From: Oceaniferula spumae
Lineage (GTDB): Bacteria > Verrucomicrobiota > Verrucomicrobiia > Verrucomicrobiales > Akkermansiaceae
NCBI RefSeq assembly: GCF_042849255.1
Contig: NZ_AP026866.1
Coordinates: 3,906,001 to 3,970,000, forward strand
Direction: 5' to 3'
DNA: 64,000 nt
The position numbers and the translations under genes were made by a program. The notes below the pieces were generated by a model, which saw nothing but the letters and a program-made list of their open reading frames with translations, had not been told where the DNA came from and searched no databases. Shown in pieces: positions 1-8,703 of this stretch; the stretch's first letter is position 1, and each line of letters opens with the position of its first letter.

Positions 1-116
1 CAGGCAAGCGAGGGAAGAAAAAATAAGCCGATTCACATGGGCTCTATTTGCTGCTGAAAATGCCATGATCGGATATGGCATTCGTCATCTATTTCATATA
101 GATGGGAAGTATGAAA

Positions 117-1970
117 ATGGCAGTCTCCACTCTGATCAAGCGCGTTTCGGTCTTTGGTTTGTTATTACTGGGTAACATTGCCCTCGCCGCTGGAAAAGTA
201 GAAGTCTCCGGAGAACTCAAGCAATGGCACAAGGTCACGCTGACCGTCGACGGCCCTGAAGCTAAGGAAACCGATCAGAAACCGAATCCTTTCACCGACT
301 TGGTGTTAGATGTCCGGTTTACCCACGAATCAGGCTCCCCAGACTACCTTGTTCCAGGTTATTTTGCCGCCGATGGAAACGCTGCCGAATCCTCAGCGAC
401 CAAGGGTTCCAAATGGCGAGCACATCTGTCCCCTGATAAAGTTGGCAAATGGAAATACACAGTCAGTTTCAAAGGTGGTGAGTCGCACGGAGCAACCGGA
501 AGTTTCGAAATCAAGGCAACGGACAAAAAGGGAAGTGATCTTCGCGCCAAAGGCAGATTGCAATATGTGGGGAAAAGATACCTCCGTCATGCAGGCAGCG
601 GTGAGTGGTTTCTAAAAGTGGGAGCCGACTCACCGGAAACTTTTCTCGCTTACAAAGACTTCGATGGCACGGTGGCTAACAACCCTAAAAAATGCCCACT
701 CAAATCGTGGCAGCCGCATGTGAAGGATTGGAAAACGGGGGATCCCACATGGCAAGACGGCAAGGGGAAAGGTATGATTGGCGCGATCAACTATCTCGCT
801 AGTATGGGCGGTAACGCATTTTCCTTCATCCCCTACAATGCTGGAGGTGATGGCGACAACGTCTGGCCACATGTTAGCCGATCCGATAAACTCCACTTCG
901 ATTGCTCAAAGCTTGATCAATGGGGCATCGTCTTTGATCACGCCACCTCCAAAGGCATGTATCTGCATTTCAAATTGCAGGAAACGGAAAATGATGACCG
1001 AAAAGGACCAGGCAAAGACCAAGCACTCGACGGCGGAAAGCTCGGCCCTGAGCGTAAGGCCTACCTTCGAGAAATGGTTGCCCGTTTTGGACACAACCTG
1101 GCACTCAACTGGAACATTGGTGAGGAGAATACTCAGTCGCTGGATCAAATTCGGGAGCAGGCGCAGTTCATCCGTAAGATCGACCCCTACGGACATCTGG
1201 TCGTGCTGCACACCTATCCGCACCAGCATGATAAAATCTATGGAGGATTGTTAGGTAATAAGAAAATCCTAACAGGTCTATCCATCCAGAACTCCGATGT
1301 TGCTAAAACCCATGTCGACACCCTGCGATGGGTATCACGCTCGAGCGACTCTGGACATCCATGGGTGGTTGCATTTGACGAAGCTGGAAATGCCGGAGCG
1401 GGCAGCCCCCCGGACCCTGATTGGCCGGGTGTGGCTGAAGTTCTCAAGAAAAACAAAGCGAGCAAGAAGCCGTTAGATATTCCAAGTATCAATGATGTCC
1501 GATCAAAGGTGCTCTGGGGCAACCTGATGGCCGGTGGAGCTGGGGTCGAGTATTACTTCGGATACAAACTCCCTGAGAATGATCTCAAAGCCGAGAATTG
1601 GAGGAGCCGTGATCAAACGTGGCAATACAGCGCCATCGCCACCAAGTTTTTCCATGATAACAAAATCCCGTTCTGGGAAATGAAAAACAGCAACAGTCTC
1701 ATTGGGAATAAAAACAACGGCAACGATGCTTACTGCTTTTCCAAAACTGGGGAAATTTATCTCATCTATCTTCGTAAAGCGGGCGCTAGACAGCTGGATC
1801 TAACAGAGGTTGATAATACGTTTCACATAAAGTGGTTTAACCCCCGCGAGGGTGGGGCACTTCAACAGGGTAGCATTCAACAAGTCACTGGAGGGGAAAA
1901 AGTAGATCTTGGCCTGCCTCCATCTGAGCAAGGTCGTGACTGGGTGCTTCTTCTCATCCCCAATCGGTGA
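117..1970 (+). CDS. Secreted DUF5060-type glycoside hydrolase-like protein
   Basis: Likely exported polysaccharide-degrading enzyme. The N-terminus is a signal peptide (charged start, hydrophobic stretch, then ALAAGK). It is followed by a beta-sandwich resembling DUF5060 (about residues 30-140), a TIM-barrel-like middle, and a C-terminal domain of the putative collagen-binding type (about 530-615). Two acidic sites fit a retaining glycosidase: NIGEEN near residue 335 and FDEAGN near 424. These roles are inferred from family architecture; substrate is unknown. In-frame ATGs lie at 102, 111 and 117. I prefer 117 because GGGAAG (104-109) sits 7 bases upstream, but 102 or 111 are possible. The gene stands alone, with no glycan-operon partner in the window. 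Confidence 0.8.
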   Translation: MAVSTLIKRVSVFGLLLLGNIALAAGKVEVSGELKQWHKVTLTVDGPEAKETDQKPNPFTDLVLDVRFTHESGSPDYLVPGYFAADGNAAESSATKGSKWRAHLSPDKVGKWKYTVSFKGGESHGATGSFEIKATDKKGSDLRAKGRLQYVGKRYLRHAGSGEWFLKVGADSPETFLAYKDFDGTVANNPKKCPLKSWQPHVKDWKTGDPTWQDGKGKGMIGAINYLASMGGNAFSFIPYNAGGDGDNVWPHVSRSDKLHFDCSKLDQWGIVFDHATSKGMYLHFKLQETENDDRKGPGKDQALDGGKLGPERKAYLREMVARFGHNLALNWNIGEENTQSLDQIREQAQFIRKIDPYGHLVVLHTYPHQHDKIYGGLLGNKKILTGLSIQNSDVAKTHVDTLRWVSRSSDSGHPWVVAFDEAGNAGAGSPPDPDWPGVAEVLKKNKASKKPLDIPSINDVRSKVLWGNLMAGGAGVEYYFGYKLPENDLKAENWRSRDQTWQYSAIATKFFHDNKIPFWEMKNSNSLIGNKNNGNDAYCFSKTGEIYLIYLRKAGARQLDLTEVDNTFHIKWFNPREGGALQQGSIQQVTGGEKVDLGLPPSEQGRDWVLLLIPNR

Positions 1971-2223
1971 AAGGCATCGGGTCTGCAGCAAAGTAAGCAG
2001 CGGTTTTAGAGCAAAGTCGTCCTAGTATATTAATTGCATGTTAGAATAGCCAGAAGCCGCGCAGGAGGGCTCCCACTATGGCCTGAAGGTTATCCAGCGG
2101 CATGACTATAAAACAGTTGTATGATGAAAATTGTCACCCCTATAACAAAAAGGACCTTCGGAAATGGATTGTGAAGGACATATGAAATTGTTACAACTAG
2201 GTGTTCTTTAAAAACATTATATT
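1971..2223. other. Intergenic region, no gene seen
   Basis: About 250 bases between the glycosidase-like gene and the PEP-CTERM gene. A short open stretch (about 2052-2126) would encode a 24-residue peptide without a start codon. It may be a gene remnant, but I cannot identify it. The last 60 bases are AT-rich and probably hold the PEP-CTERM promoter; I could not assign clear -35 and -10 boxes. Confidence 0.4.
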
Positions 2224-3030
2224 ATGAAATACACACAAATAATTCCATTTCTAGCTAGTGTTGGCATGGCGAGCGCTGCGTCAGTTAACCTGACTGTGAG
2301 TCAGGACCAGTGGGTCGGAGCTCAAGACGACGGCTCGGGCGGTTACGGGTCAAATGAGACAGTGGCCGAAGCAGGCGCTGGTGAACGCCTCAGTCTGTGG
2401 ATGCCTGGCCCTCCGGCTGCGTGGCGTTACAACCGTCGTGCCTACTTTGGCTTTGACATTAGCTCGGTCAATTTGGCAGATGTCGTGTCCGCTACATTTA
2501 CAGTCACCACGGCATCAGATGTAGTAGGTAGCGAAACAGGCAGAAACATCTATTACTGGGTTCATGCTGATGCTCTAGGAGGAGATCAGTTCGACGAAAC
2601 CTCGTTATCTTACAATTCGGCAATTACACTAGGCCTCAATGCCGGTGGTTCGTATTTAAGCGGTAGCGGGCCTTATACTCCTAACGAGAGCGGCGCAGGG
2701 ACGCTTCTGCAACCTGCTGGTGTCGCGCTTGCGGCTGCCGGGGAACTGAATACCATTACTTTTTCAGGTGCTGCCCTTGCTGAAATGCTCAACGATCTCA
2801 ACGGATTTGTTACCATTTCAGCATACGCAGGCGCTCCTACCGGAGGAGGCTATGGCGGAGCCCCCATCGCTGATGCCCCAGTGACTACGGGCGGACCCGG
2901 TTTTCAGTCCAAGGAGTTAACGGCGGGGACACCAGCAATGCTAACCCTTGAGCTAGTGCCTGAGCCATCGACAACGGCATTGCTTGGGCTTGGTGCTATC
3001 GGCCTCATTTTGCGCCGGAACAAGCGCTAG
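2224..3030 (+). CDS. PEP-CTERM sorting domain protein
   Basis: Exported surface or extracellular protein of 268 residues. The N-terminus is a short signal peptide ending near MASAAS. The body is a Gly/Ser/Thr-rich beta-sandwich-like region that resembles DNRLRE-type modules. The C-terminus carries the tripartite sorting signal: VPEPS, a hydrophobic segment, and a basic RRNKR tail. In known systems this signal is recognised by an exosortase, which processes the protein during export. No exosortase is in this window. A strong terminator follows the stop codon, so the gene is probably monocistronic. The ligand or role is unknown. Confidence 0.88.
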   Translation: MKYTQIIPFLASVGMASAASVNLTVSQDQWVGAQDDGSGGYGSNETVAEAGAGERLSLWMPGPPAAWRYNRRAYFGFDISSVNLADVVSATFTVTTASDVVGSETGRNIYYWVHADALGGDQFDETSLSYNSAITLGLNAGGSYLSGSGPYTPNESGAGTLLQPAGVALAAAGELNTITFSGAALAEMLNDLNGFVTISAYAGAPTGGGYGGAPIADAPVTTGGPGFQSKELTAGTPAMLTLELVPEPSTTALLGLGAIGLILRRNKR

Positions 3031-3062
3031 TATTGACCGATTTAATTTAATAATCAAAAGTG

Positions 3063-3100
3063 CTGCGGGTGATTATTTACCCGCAGTATTTTTTTTGTTT
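3063..3100 (+). terminator. Rho-independent terminator of the PEP-CTERM gene
   Basis: A perfect 8-bp stem CTGCGGGT / ACCCGCAG (3063-3070 with 3079-3086) closes an 8-base loop and is followed by a T-rich run (3087-3100). It lies 33 bases after the PEP-CTERM stop codon. The next start codon follows the T-tract directly. Confidence 0.85.
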
Positions 3101-4591
3101 ATGGGGAAGACCGCAAAATACCAGAAGCTGCTAGAGCGAGCCGCGATCTCTGCTCAGAATGGGAGATTTCCACAGGCAATCTCTAGTTATTTAGTTCTGG
3201 CTAAACAGTTTCCTGAAAACCCTGAGATATCACTTCAATTAGCTCACGCGCTGGGTTTGTCTGGGCAACGCAAGGCTGCGAAAAAAATTCATCTGGCATT
3301 ATGGAAGACTCTTGATGGAGCTCCAGATCTACTGGTTCGCATAGCTCGTGATTTGGAGGAGTGGCAGGATTACCACGGAGCACTCGAGCTATGGTCTGAA
3401 TTGTCGACCTATCCATCGAAATATCAATCTGATGCCAGGTTTCATCAGGTGCGCTTGTTGGAACGAACGAATCAAGAGATAGAAGCCATCAGGAGGTGGA
3501 GTTCAGTCAATTGGAATGACAATAATACTTGGGGTAGACATTGGTTGGCTGGTCGACTTTCCCAGCGCAGTGGCGATTTGGGCAAGGCACGCGAAGAATT
3601 TGAAAAAGCGTTGGCGCTGGCCCATGGTGAATCTATTGCGAAGTGTACATCAGCTCTCGCGCGTCTAGCTGACCAAATGGGTGATTATGAGGATGCGTAC
3701 AAATGGGTAATGGAGACAGTCAGTGCACGTTCTGATGAAGCTGAACATATGAAGCTTGCGTTCCCGATGTCCCAAGAAGCCGTCGAGCTGCCGGCTATTA
3801 CTGAGGTTAATTCAATGAGGGCTTCTGGAGAAAGGCCTGTAATCTTCCTCACTGGCATGCCTCGCTCAGGAACTACGCTATTGGCGCATAAATTGGCTGA
3901 TCGTTTCTCTGTGGATCTCAGTGAAGAGTTTGACTATATCAAACAGCTTGTTGATAATTCAGCTTTCCAGAAGAGTCCCATGACTCCTGACAAACTAGTT
4001 GGAAAACCGTCTAATAAAAAATACATTGCTGCGTACTGGCGTGCACAACACGAGTCTGGCCTCACAGATCAACTGAATGGACACACGCCTTTACTCGATA
4101 AAAATCCGTCACTTGCCTTGCTTGCCCCATGGCTGCTTGCATTGTTTCCGAATTTGAAAATTTTATGGGTCGAGCGTGATCCGCGAGATTTGTGGATTAG
4201 TTCCGTCATGCTCGATGCTCCCGTCAATGGGGCCACCTGTATGTGGCAGAATCCAGAAGACTATGGAAAATGGTGCGCTCAACAAGCTGAACTTCGGGAG
4301 AGGTTAAACTCTCTGCTTCCGCCTGAACAATTTATCAAGGTGGATTACCAGAGCCTGGTATCTCAGCCCGATAGCGTGTTAACGGACATAGCACAGAGGT
4401 TCTCACTCGAACCTAATGAAAGCAGGGCTACTGCGAGCCATTTAGTGACATCTCCCAGCTATGAAGAGGTGGTTAAGCCGATCGCGAAAAATCGCGTAGA
4501 GAGATGGAAAAATTACAGGTTGCTCCTTAGCGATGTAGAGCGGAAGGCTTTCGATCAGTTACCTGAGCTCTACCAATACAAGCCTCATTAA
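3101..4591 (+). CDS. TPR-repeat sulfotransferase
   Basis: Probable PAPS-dependent sulfotransferase fused to N-terminal tetratricopeptide repeats. Residues 1-240 form TPR-like helical pairs with regular Ala/Leu/Tyr spacing. Residues about 248-257 carry the 5'-phosphosulfate loop GMPRSGTT, and the 3'-phosphate motif appears as WVERDPRDLW near 360. The family transfers sulfate to carbohydrate or protein acceptors; the acceptor here is unknown. The longer reading frame opens at 2984, inside the preceding gene and across its terminator, so ATG 3101 is the likely start. It has no Shine-Dalgarno sequence and touches the terminator T-tract. The stop codon abuts the convergent M20 peptidase stop with no gap. 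Confidence 0.82.
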   Translation: MGKTAKYQKLLERAAISAQNGRFPQAISSYLVLAKQFPENPEISLQLAHALGLSGQRKAAKKIHLALWKTLDGAPDLLVRIARDLEEWQDYHGALELWSELSTYPSKYQSDARFHQVRLLERTNQEIEAIRRWSSVNWNDNNTWGRHWLAGRLSQRSGDLGKAREEFEKALALAHGESIAKCTSALARLADQMGDYEDAYKWVMETVSARSDEAEHMKLAFPMSQEAVELPAITEVNSMRASGERPVIFLTGMPRSGTTLLAHKLADRFSVDLSEEFDYIKQLVDNSAFQKSPMTPDKLVGKPSNKKYIAAYWRAQHESGLTDQLNGHTPLLDKNPSLALLAPWLLALFPNLKILWVERDPRDLWISSVMLDAPVNGATCMWQNPEDYGKWCAQQAELRERLNSLLPPEQFIKVDYQSLVSQPDSVLTDIAQRFSLEPNESRATASHLVTSPSYEEVVKPIAKNRVERWKNYRLLLSDVERKAFDQLPELYQYKPH

Positions 4592-5719
4592 CTAGTAAGC
4601 TAAGTACTTGATCAATCGTTCAAAGTAAACCACTCCCGCTTCCAAGTCAGAGATTTTGATGAACTCATCCTTGGTGTGGGCTTGGTCGATGGAGCCGGGG
4701 CCGATGCAGATCGAGGGAAGTCCGGCGGCGTTGAGATGGGCTGCGTCAGAGAACCATGGGGCGCCTACCGGTTTTGATTCCGTATTGGCGGCGATCATTT
4801 TCTGGATCCAAGGATTATCGGCAGGCACGTCCATGGGCGGATTCTCGTGTGGGTTCACAACCTTGAGTGGCAGCTCCTGCTCGGCGATGACTTTTTCTAC
4901 CAATGCCTGAGCTCCAGACGCCTCGGTTAAGGATGGCGTCATGCGGATGTCAATCTGAGCCGATGCGAGATCGGGCACGATGTTAGGCTGCTTGCCTCCG
5001 ATGAAGGTGCCGACGTTTAAGGTGGAGTGACCAAGGACGGGGTGGGTGTATTCTTTCAGTTGTGGTGAGAGGGTATTGTCGAGCTTGTCCAGTGCGCGTG
5101 CGAGCTTGAGGATGGCATTGTCTCCTAACTCTGGCTGGGACGCGTGGGCAGCCTTGCCTGTAGCGGTCAGCGTGGCCCACAGAGAGCCTTTGGTTAAGTG
5201 CACGATGTCGAGAGATGTAGGTTCTCCTGCCATTGCGAATTCATACTCGTTAGCATGGTGTTCGGCGAAGTGCTTGGAGCCGTGCTGAGATGCTTCCTCT
5301 CCCATGAATCCGATGAAGTCAACGGCGACAGGAAGCTCTGCTAACAAGCCTTGGCAATTGCTCAGTGCTTGTAGCATGGCAGCCATAGGACCTTTGGTGT
5401 CTGATGCACCTCGACCCAGAACCCGGCCGTCCTCAGAGATCTTCCCAAAGGTATCCATGTCCATGCCAGCCACGCTGACCGTGTCAAGATGGGGCCCTAA
5501 CAAGATACGCGGACGGTTCTCTGGTCCTGGCGCACGCGCGATGAGATTAGGTCTGTTGGGCAAGATTTCCTCTTGGGTGACCGAGTAGCCAATGTCTTCA
5601 AGATAGCTCTGAACGTAATTAGCCATGGCTGCCTCGCCATCACCAGTTGGCGAGCAGTCTGGATTGACACTCGGTATGCGGATTAGGGCTTGGAGAAGAG
5701 ATACAACGTCGGTCGGCAT
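4592..5719 (-). CDS. M20-family zinc peptidase/deacylase (ArgE/DapE-like)
   Basis: Cytosolic metal-dependent amidohydrolase of about 375 residues, the normal size for ArgE, DapE or M20 peptidases. Metal-binding segments appear in order: GPHLDTVS, GASDTKGP, MGEEAS with the catalytic and bridging glutamates, AGEPTS, and DAAHL near the C-terminus. The reading frame opens at a GTG at 5827. ATG 5719 gives the conserved family N-terminus (MPTDVV then a helix leading to IPSVNP), so I use it. The substrate cannot be fixed: N-acetylornithine deacetylation is plausible, but no arginine gene is nearby. It follows the flavoprotein gene on the same strand after about 126 bases. Confidence 0.85.
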   Translation of the reverse strand: MPTDVVSLLQALIRIPSVNPDCSPTGDGEAAMANYVQSYLEDIGYSVTQEEILPNRPNLIARAPGPENRPRILLGPHLDTVSVAGMDMDTFGKISEDGRVLGRGASDTKGPMAAMLQALSNCQGLLAELPVAVDFIGFMGEEASQHGSKHFAEHHANEYEFAMAGEPTSLDIVHLTKGSLWATLTATGKAAHASQPELGDNAILKLARALDKLDNTLSPQLKEYTHPVLGHSTLNVGTFIGGKQPNIVPDLASAQIDIRMTPSLTEASGAQALVEKVIAEQELPLKVVNPHENPPMDVPADNPWIQKMIAANTESKPVGAPWFSDAAHLNAAGLPSICIGPGSIDQAHTKDEFIKISDLEAGVVYFERLIKYLAY

Positions 5720-5845
5720 GGCCGTATTGAACCACGGAAATGCCGGATGAGATAGAAGATTTACTGCCAGATGAACGCAGGATGCCACAGCTATGGCCCA
5801 ATTTCCCCGTTGGGGGAGCGGGAACACGCTCCGCGCTATTGGCCC

Positions 5846-7369
5846 TTATCCCCGAGACCACGCCAGCCATTTTTTGAACAGCTTGCTGATGAAGGGGGTG
5901 AGTTTGGTGCGTGAGTAGGAGTCGGCCACTTTCTTGATCGCCTCCGCCTGGGTGGGGTAGGGGTGGATGGTGGAGGCTATCTTATCCAGCCCGATACCAT
6001 GAGTAATGGCGAGAGTGAGTTCGGAAATCATGTCGCCCGCATGGGCGGCTACGATTGTCGCACCGAGGATCTCAGAACTTCCTTTTTTGGTCAGCACTTT
6101 GACAAAGCCCTCGGTTTCGCCGTCGAGGATGGCTCGGTCGACATCGTCGAGTTCCTGCACGTAGGTATCAGTTTCAATTCCTTGGTCTTTAGCGTCCGCC
6201 TGATACATGCCGACGTGGGCGATTTCCGGCTCGGTGTAGGTGCACCATGGAATCACCAGATCGCTGAGTTTTTTTCTGCCGTGAAAGAGCGCGTTTTGGA
6301 TCACCATGCGGGCCGCGGCATCCGCCGTGTGAGTGAACTGAAATTTCATCGCCACATCGCCAGCGGCAAAGATGTTTTTATTCGCTGTGCGCAGGTTGTC
6401 GTCCACTTCGATGCCGCGCTTGTGGTAGGTAATGCCGGCTTTCTCGAGATTCAGCCCCTCGATGTTAGGAGCTCGACCCACGGCCACGAGAATGGAGTCG
6501 ATGCGCAGTTCCTGCATCTGTCCGCTGTCATCATCATAGTGGATGATCTTTTCATCGCCCTCGGTGGTGACCTTTTTGATTTCAGTTCCACAGCGTAGTT
6601 GCACACCATCGTTCACCAATGCCTTTTGCACAATCTCTGCAGCATCCTGATCCTCTCGGTTGAGTATTTGGTCTGAGTTATCAAAGACATAAACCTCGGA
6701 TCCGAAACGTGCGAACGCTTGTGACAGCTCAGCACCGATCGGTCCGCCACCGATGACAGCCAGCCGCTTTGGCAATTCTGTAATGGAGAAAATGGTTTCG
6801 TTGGTATGCGCTCCGGATTCCCACAGCCCCGGCACAGGGATGCGTGCAGCACGGGCGCCAGTGGCGATGAGTGCTTTCTTAAAATGCAGGGTCTTGCCGT
6901 CCACTTTGATCGTGTTTTCAGAACTGAAGGATGCTTCCCCAAGAAATACATCCACACCAAGTTCCTTCTGATAGCGTTCCACTCCGTCCACATGGCTGAT
7001 GCCAGCACGCAGTTCACGCATCCGGTTCATCGCTTTGGTGAAATCGATCTCAGGCTCCGAGGAGAGCACACCGAACTCCGCGGAGCGGCTTGCCTGCGCA
7101 GCGGCGCGGGCGGCACGGATCACTCCCTTGGACGGTACGCAGCCAACATTCAGGCAATCGCCTCCCATCGCATGGCGCTCGATGAGGGCCACTTTGGCTC
7201 CCAGTCCGGAGGCACCGGCAGAAGCGATCAGTCCGCAGGGGCCGGCGCCAATCACCACCAGATTATACATTTCCGCCGGTTCAGGATTCGTCCAGTCGTC
7301 AGGTGCGACGAAGGATTTCAGCTTACGATTGTGCTCGTTATCCGGCTCGAAAAGGGTGTTGTCACTCAT
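5846..7369 (-). CDS. Mercuric-reductase-like pyridine nucleotide-disulfide oxidoreductase
   Basis: FAD-dependent class I disulfide reductase of 507 residues. An N-terminal extension of about 35 residues precedes the FAD Rossmann motif GAGPCG. The redox-active pair is in GGDCLNVGCVPSK. A second NAD(P)-binding GGGPIG follows mid-protein, and the C-terminal dimerisation domain contains HPYPTQAE, which supplies the catalytic His-Glu pair. The C-terminal vicinal cysteines of true MerA are absent, and no mer regulator or transporter is nearby. Mercury reduction is therefore not supported, and the electron acceptor is unknown. A TVP38/TMEM64 gene lies 14 bases upstream; this pairing, and even fusion, is common in bacteria and suggests a membrane-linked redox role. 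Confidence 0.85.
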   Translation of the reverse strand: MSDNTLFEPDNEHNRKLKSFVAPDDWTNPEPAEMYNLVVIGAGPCGLIASAGASGLGAKVALIERHAMGGDCLNVGCVPSKGVIRAARAAAQASRSAEFGVLSSEPEIDFTKAMNRMRELRAGISHVDGVERYQKELGVDVFLGEASFSSENTIKVDGKTLHFKKALIATGARAARIPVPGLWESGAHTNETIFSITELPKRLAVIGGGPIGAELSQAFARFGSEVYVFDNSDQILNREDQDAAEIVQKALVNDGVQLRCGTEIKKVTTEGDEKIIHYDDDSGQMQELRIDSILVAVGRAPNIEGLNLEKAGITYHKRGIEVDDNLRTANKNIFAAGDVAMKFQFTHTADAAARMVIQNALFHGRKKLSDLVIPWCTYTEPEIAHVGMYQADAKDQGIETDTYVQELDDVDRAILDGETEGFVKVLTKKGSSEILGATIVAAHAGDMISELTLAITHGIGLDKIASTIHPYPTQAEAIKKVADSYSRTKLTPFISKLFKKWLAWSRG

Positions 7370-7383
7370 GATTTAAAATTTTG

Positions 7384-8031
7384 TTAGACGCGGTCGTTGA
7401 TCGCTTTCTTGGCGACTTTGGTAATATAAACGGTCACGATGATCGTGGCTAACAGACCAACGCCGTAGAACGCCCATTCGGTAGGAGTCTTTTCTCGATC
7501 TCCTCCAGCGATCTGAGCCAAGCTTTTGAAAAGTGACCCGATGTAGACGTAGAGCAGTGTGCCCGGCAGCATCCCCAGCCATGAGGCGCCAACATATTTC
7601 CAGAACGGGACTTTGGTAATTCCCAGTCCGTAGTTGAGTAGGGTGAAGGGGAAAACGGGAGAAAGGCGAAGGAGAAAGACGATCTTGGATCCTTCCTCAC
7701 CAATGGCCTCGTCAATGGCTGCGAATTTTGGTTTCGATTCGATTTTTTTACTAATCCAATCGCGTGCCACATAGCGACCTATCAGAAAGGATAAAGCAGC
7801 ACCAATGATCGATGCGATGGATACGTAGAGCGTGCCCCATCCCACACCGAACAAGAAACCCGCTGCCAGTGTTAGGATGGAACCGGGGATGAACAGAACG
7901 GTGGCAGCGATGTAAAAGCCCATGAAGACAACGGGTGCCCACAGCGGGTCGAGTCCGGAGATGTAATCAAGAGCGCGCTGCATGTAACCGGATAATCCGG
8001 TGGCAGCGATGAAGGGGGGGAGTGTGGGCAT
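7384..8031 (-). CDS. TVP38/TMEM64 (VTT/DedA-like) membrane protein
   Basis: Integral inner-membrane protein of 215 residues with about five hydrophobic segments. Family signature: FIPGSILTLAAGFLFG near residues 50-65, a re-entrant loop, then LLRLSPVFPF and a Gly-rich segment. The VTT superfamily includes lipid scramblases and DedA proteins. The bacterial substrate is not established. It is the first gene of a two-gene unit with the disulfide oxidoreductase downstream. Its start is divergent from hpt, and the 128-bp gap between them should hold both promoters. Confidence 0.85.
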   Translation of the reverse strand: MPTLPPFIAATGLSGYMQRALDYISGLDPLWAPVVFMGFYIAATVLFIPGSILTLAAGFLFGVGWGTLYVSIASIIGAALSFLIGRYVARDWISKKIESKPKFAAIDEAIGEEGSKIVFLLRLSPVFPFTLLNYGLGITKVPFWKYVGASWLGMLPGTLLYVYIGSLFKSLAQIAGGDREKTPTEWAFYGVGLLATIIVTVYITKVAKKAINDRV

Positions 8032-8159
8032 AGGTGGTAATGGGAAATTGTTGAAGGTATGAGCGCTAGACGGGCTGATTATTCCTTTTTCGAATTTATG
8101 TTACATTGCCGGATGGAATTTATGATTCAGAAATGAGAATTTCTGCTTAAGCTGGCACC

Positions 8160-8693
8160 ATGCACGAGGATATTGAAAAGGTATTGATCGATGAGGATGT
8201 GATCAAAAAGCGCTTGGACGTCTTGGCGGAAAAAGTGATGACCGATTTCGAGGGGAAACCTCTGGTGGTGGTGGCCCTACTCAAGGGAGCGTTATTGTTC
8301 ATGGCCGACCTACTACGCCGCATTCCCTTAACCATGGAGATTGAGTGCATCAATGTCGCCAGTTACCATGGTGGCACTGAAAGCAGTGGCACTGTGACAT
8401 TCCTTGATAAGAAATTGCCCGATGTCGAAGGCCGCGCTGTGCTGTTACTGGACGATATTCTCGACACCGGAGGTACGCTGCAGGCAGTGATGGGTAAACT
8501 CAATGAGCAAGGTGCCACGGAGGTGAAAACCTGTGTGCTGCTGGCCAAGGATATTCCCAGAGAGAGCTTCAAAGAGGCTGATTATACAGGCTTTGTGATA
8601 GGGGACGAATTTGTCGTAGGTTACGGCTTGGACTATCAAGGCCGATACCGTAACTTGCCTTATGTGGGTATCTTGAAAGACTCCGCCATCTAA
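8160..8693 (+). CDS. hpt: Hypoxanthine phosphoribosyltransferase
   Basis: Purine salvage enzyme converting hypoxanthine or guanine plus PRPP to IMP or GMP in the cytosol. At 177 residues it has the standard length. The PRPP-binding motif LLLDDILDTGGTL lies around residues 96-108. The N-terminal loop (VALLKGAL) and the C-terminal FVVGYGLDYQGRYRNLPYVG match the family closely. It is the first gene of an apparent four-gene operon with LOG, MBL and glycerate kinase genes; the next start is 10 bases away. Confidence 0.95.
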   Translation: MHEDIEKVLIDEDVIKKRLDVLAEKVMTDFEGKPLVVVALLKGALLFMADLLRRIPLTMEIECINVASYHGGTESSGTVTFLDKKLPDVEGRAVLLLDDILDTGGTLQAVMGKLNEQGATEVKTCVLLAKDIPRESFKEADYTGFVIGDEFVVGYGLDYQGRYRNLPYVGILKDSAI

Positions 8694-8703
8694 CTTTATC
8701 ATT

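Noticed and set aside
2984..3100. N-terminal extension of the TPR-sulfotransferase
   Set aside because: It would be translated through the end of the PEP-CTERM gene and its terminator hairpin; TPR similarity starts after 3101.
5720..5827. Extended start of the M20 peptidase at a GTG
   Set aside because: The 36 extra residues have no counterpart in the family, and no ribosome site supports them.
5963..6598. Plus-strand frame of 211 codons
   Set aside because: Antisense of the disulfide oxidoreductase; composition is that of a shadow frame.
5846..7369. True mercuric reductase (merA)
   Set aside because: No C-terminal vicinal cysteines and no mer regulator or transporter nearby.
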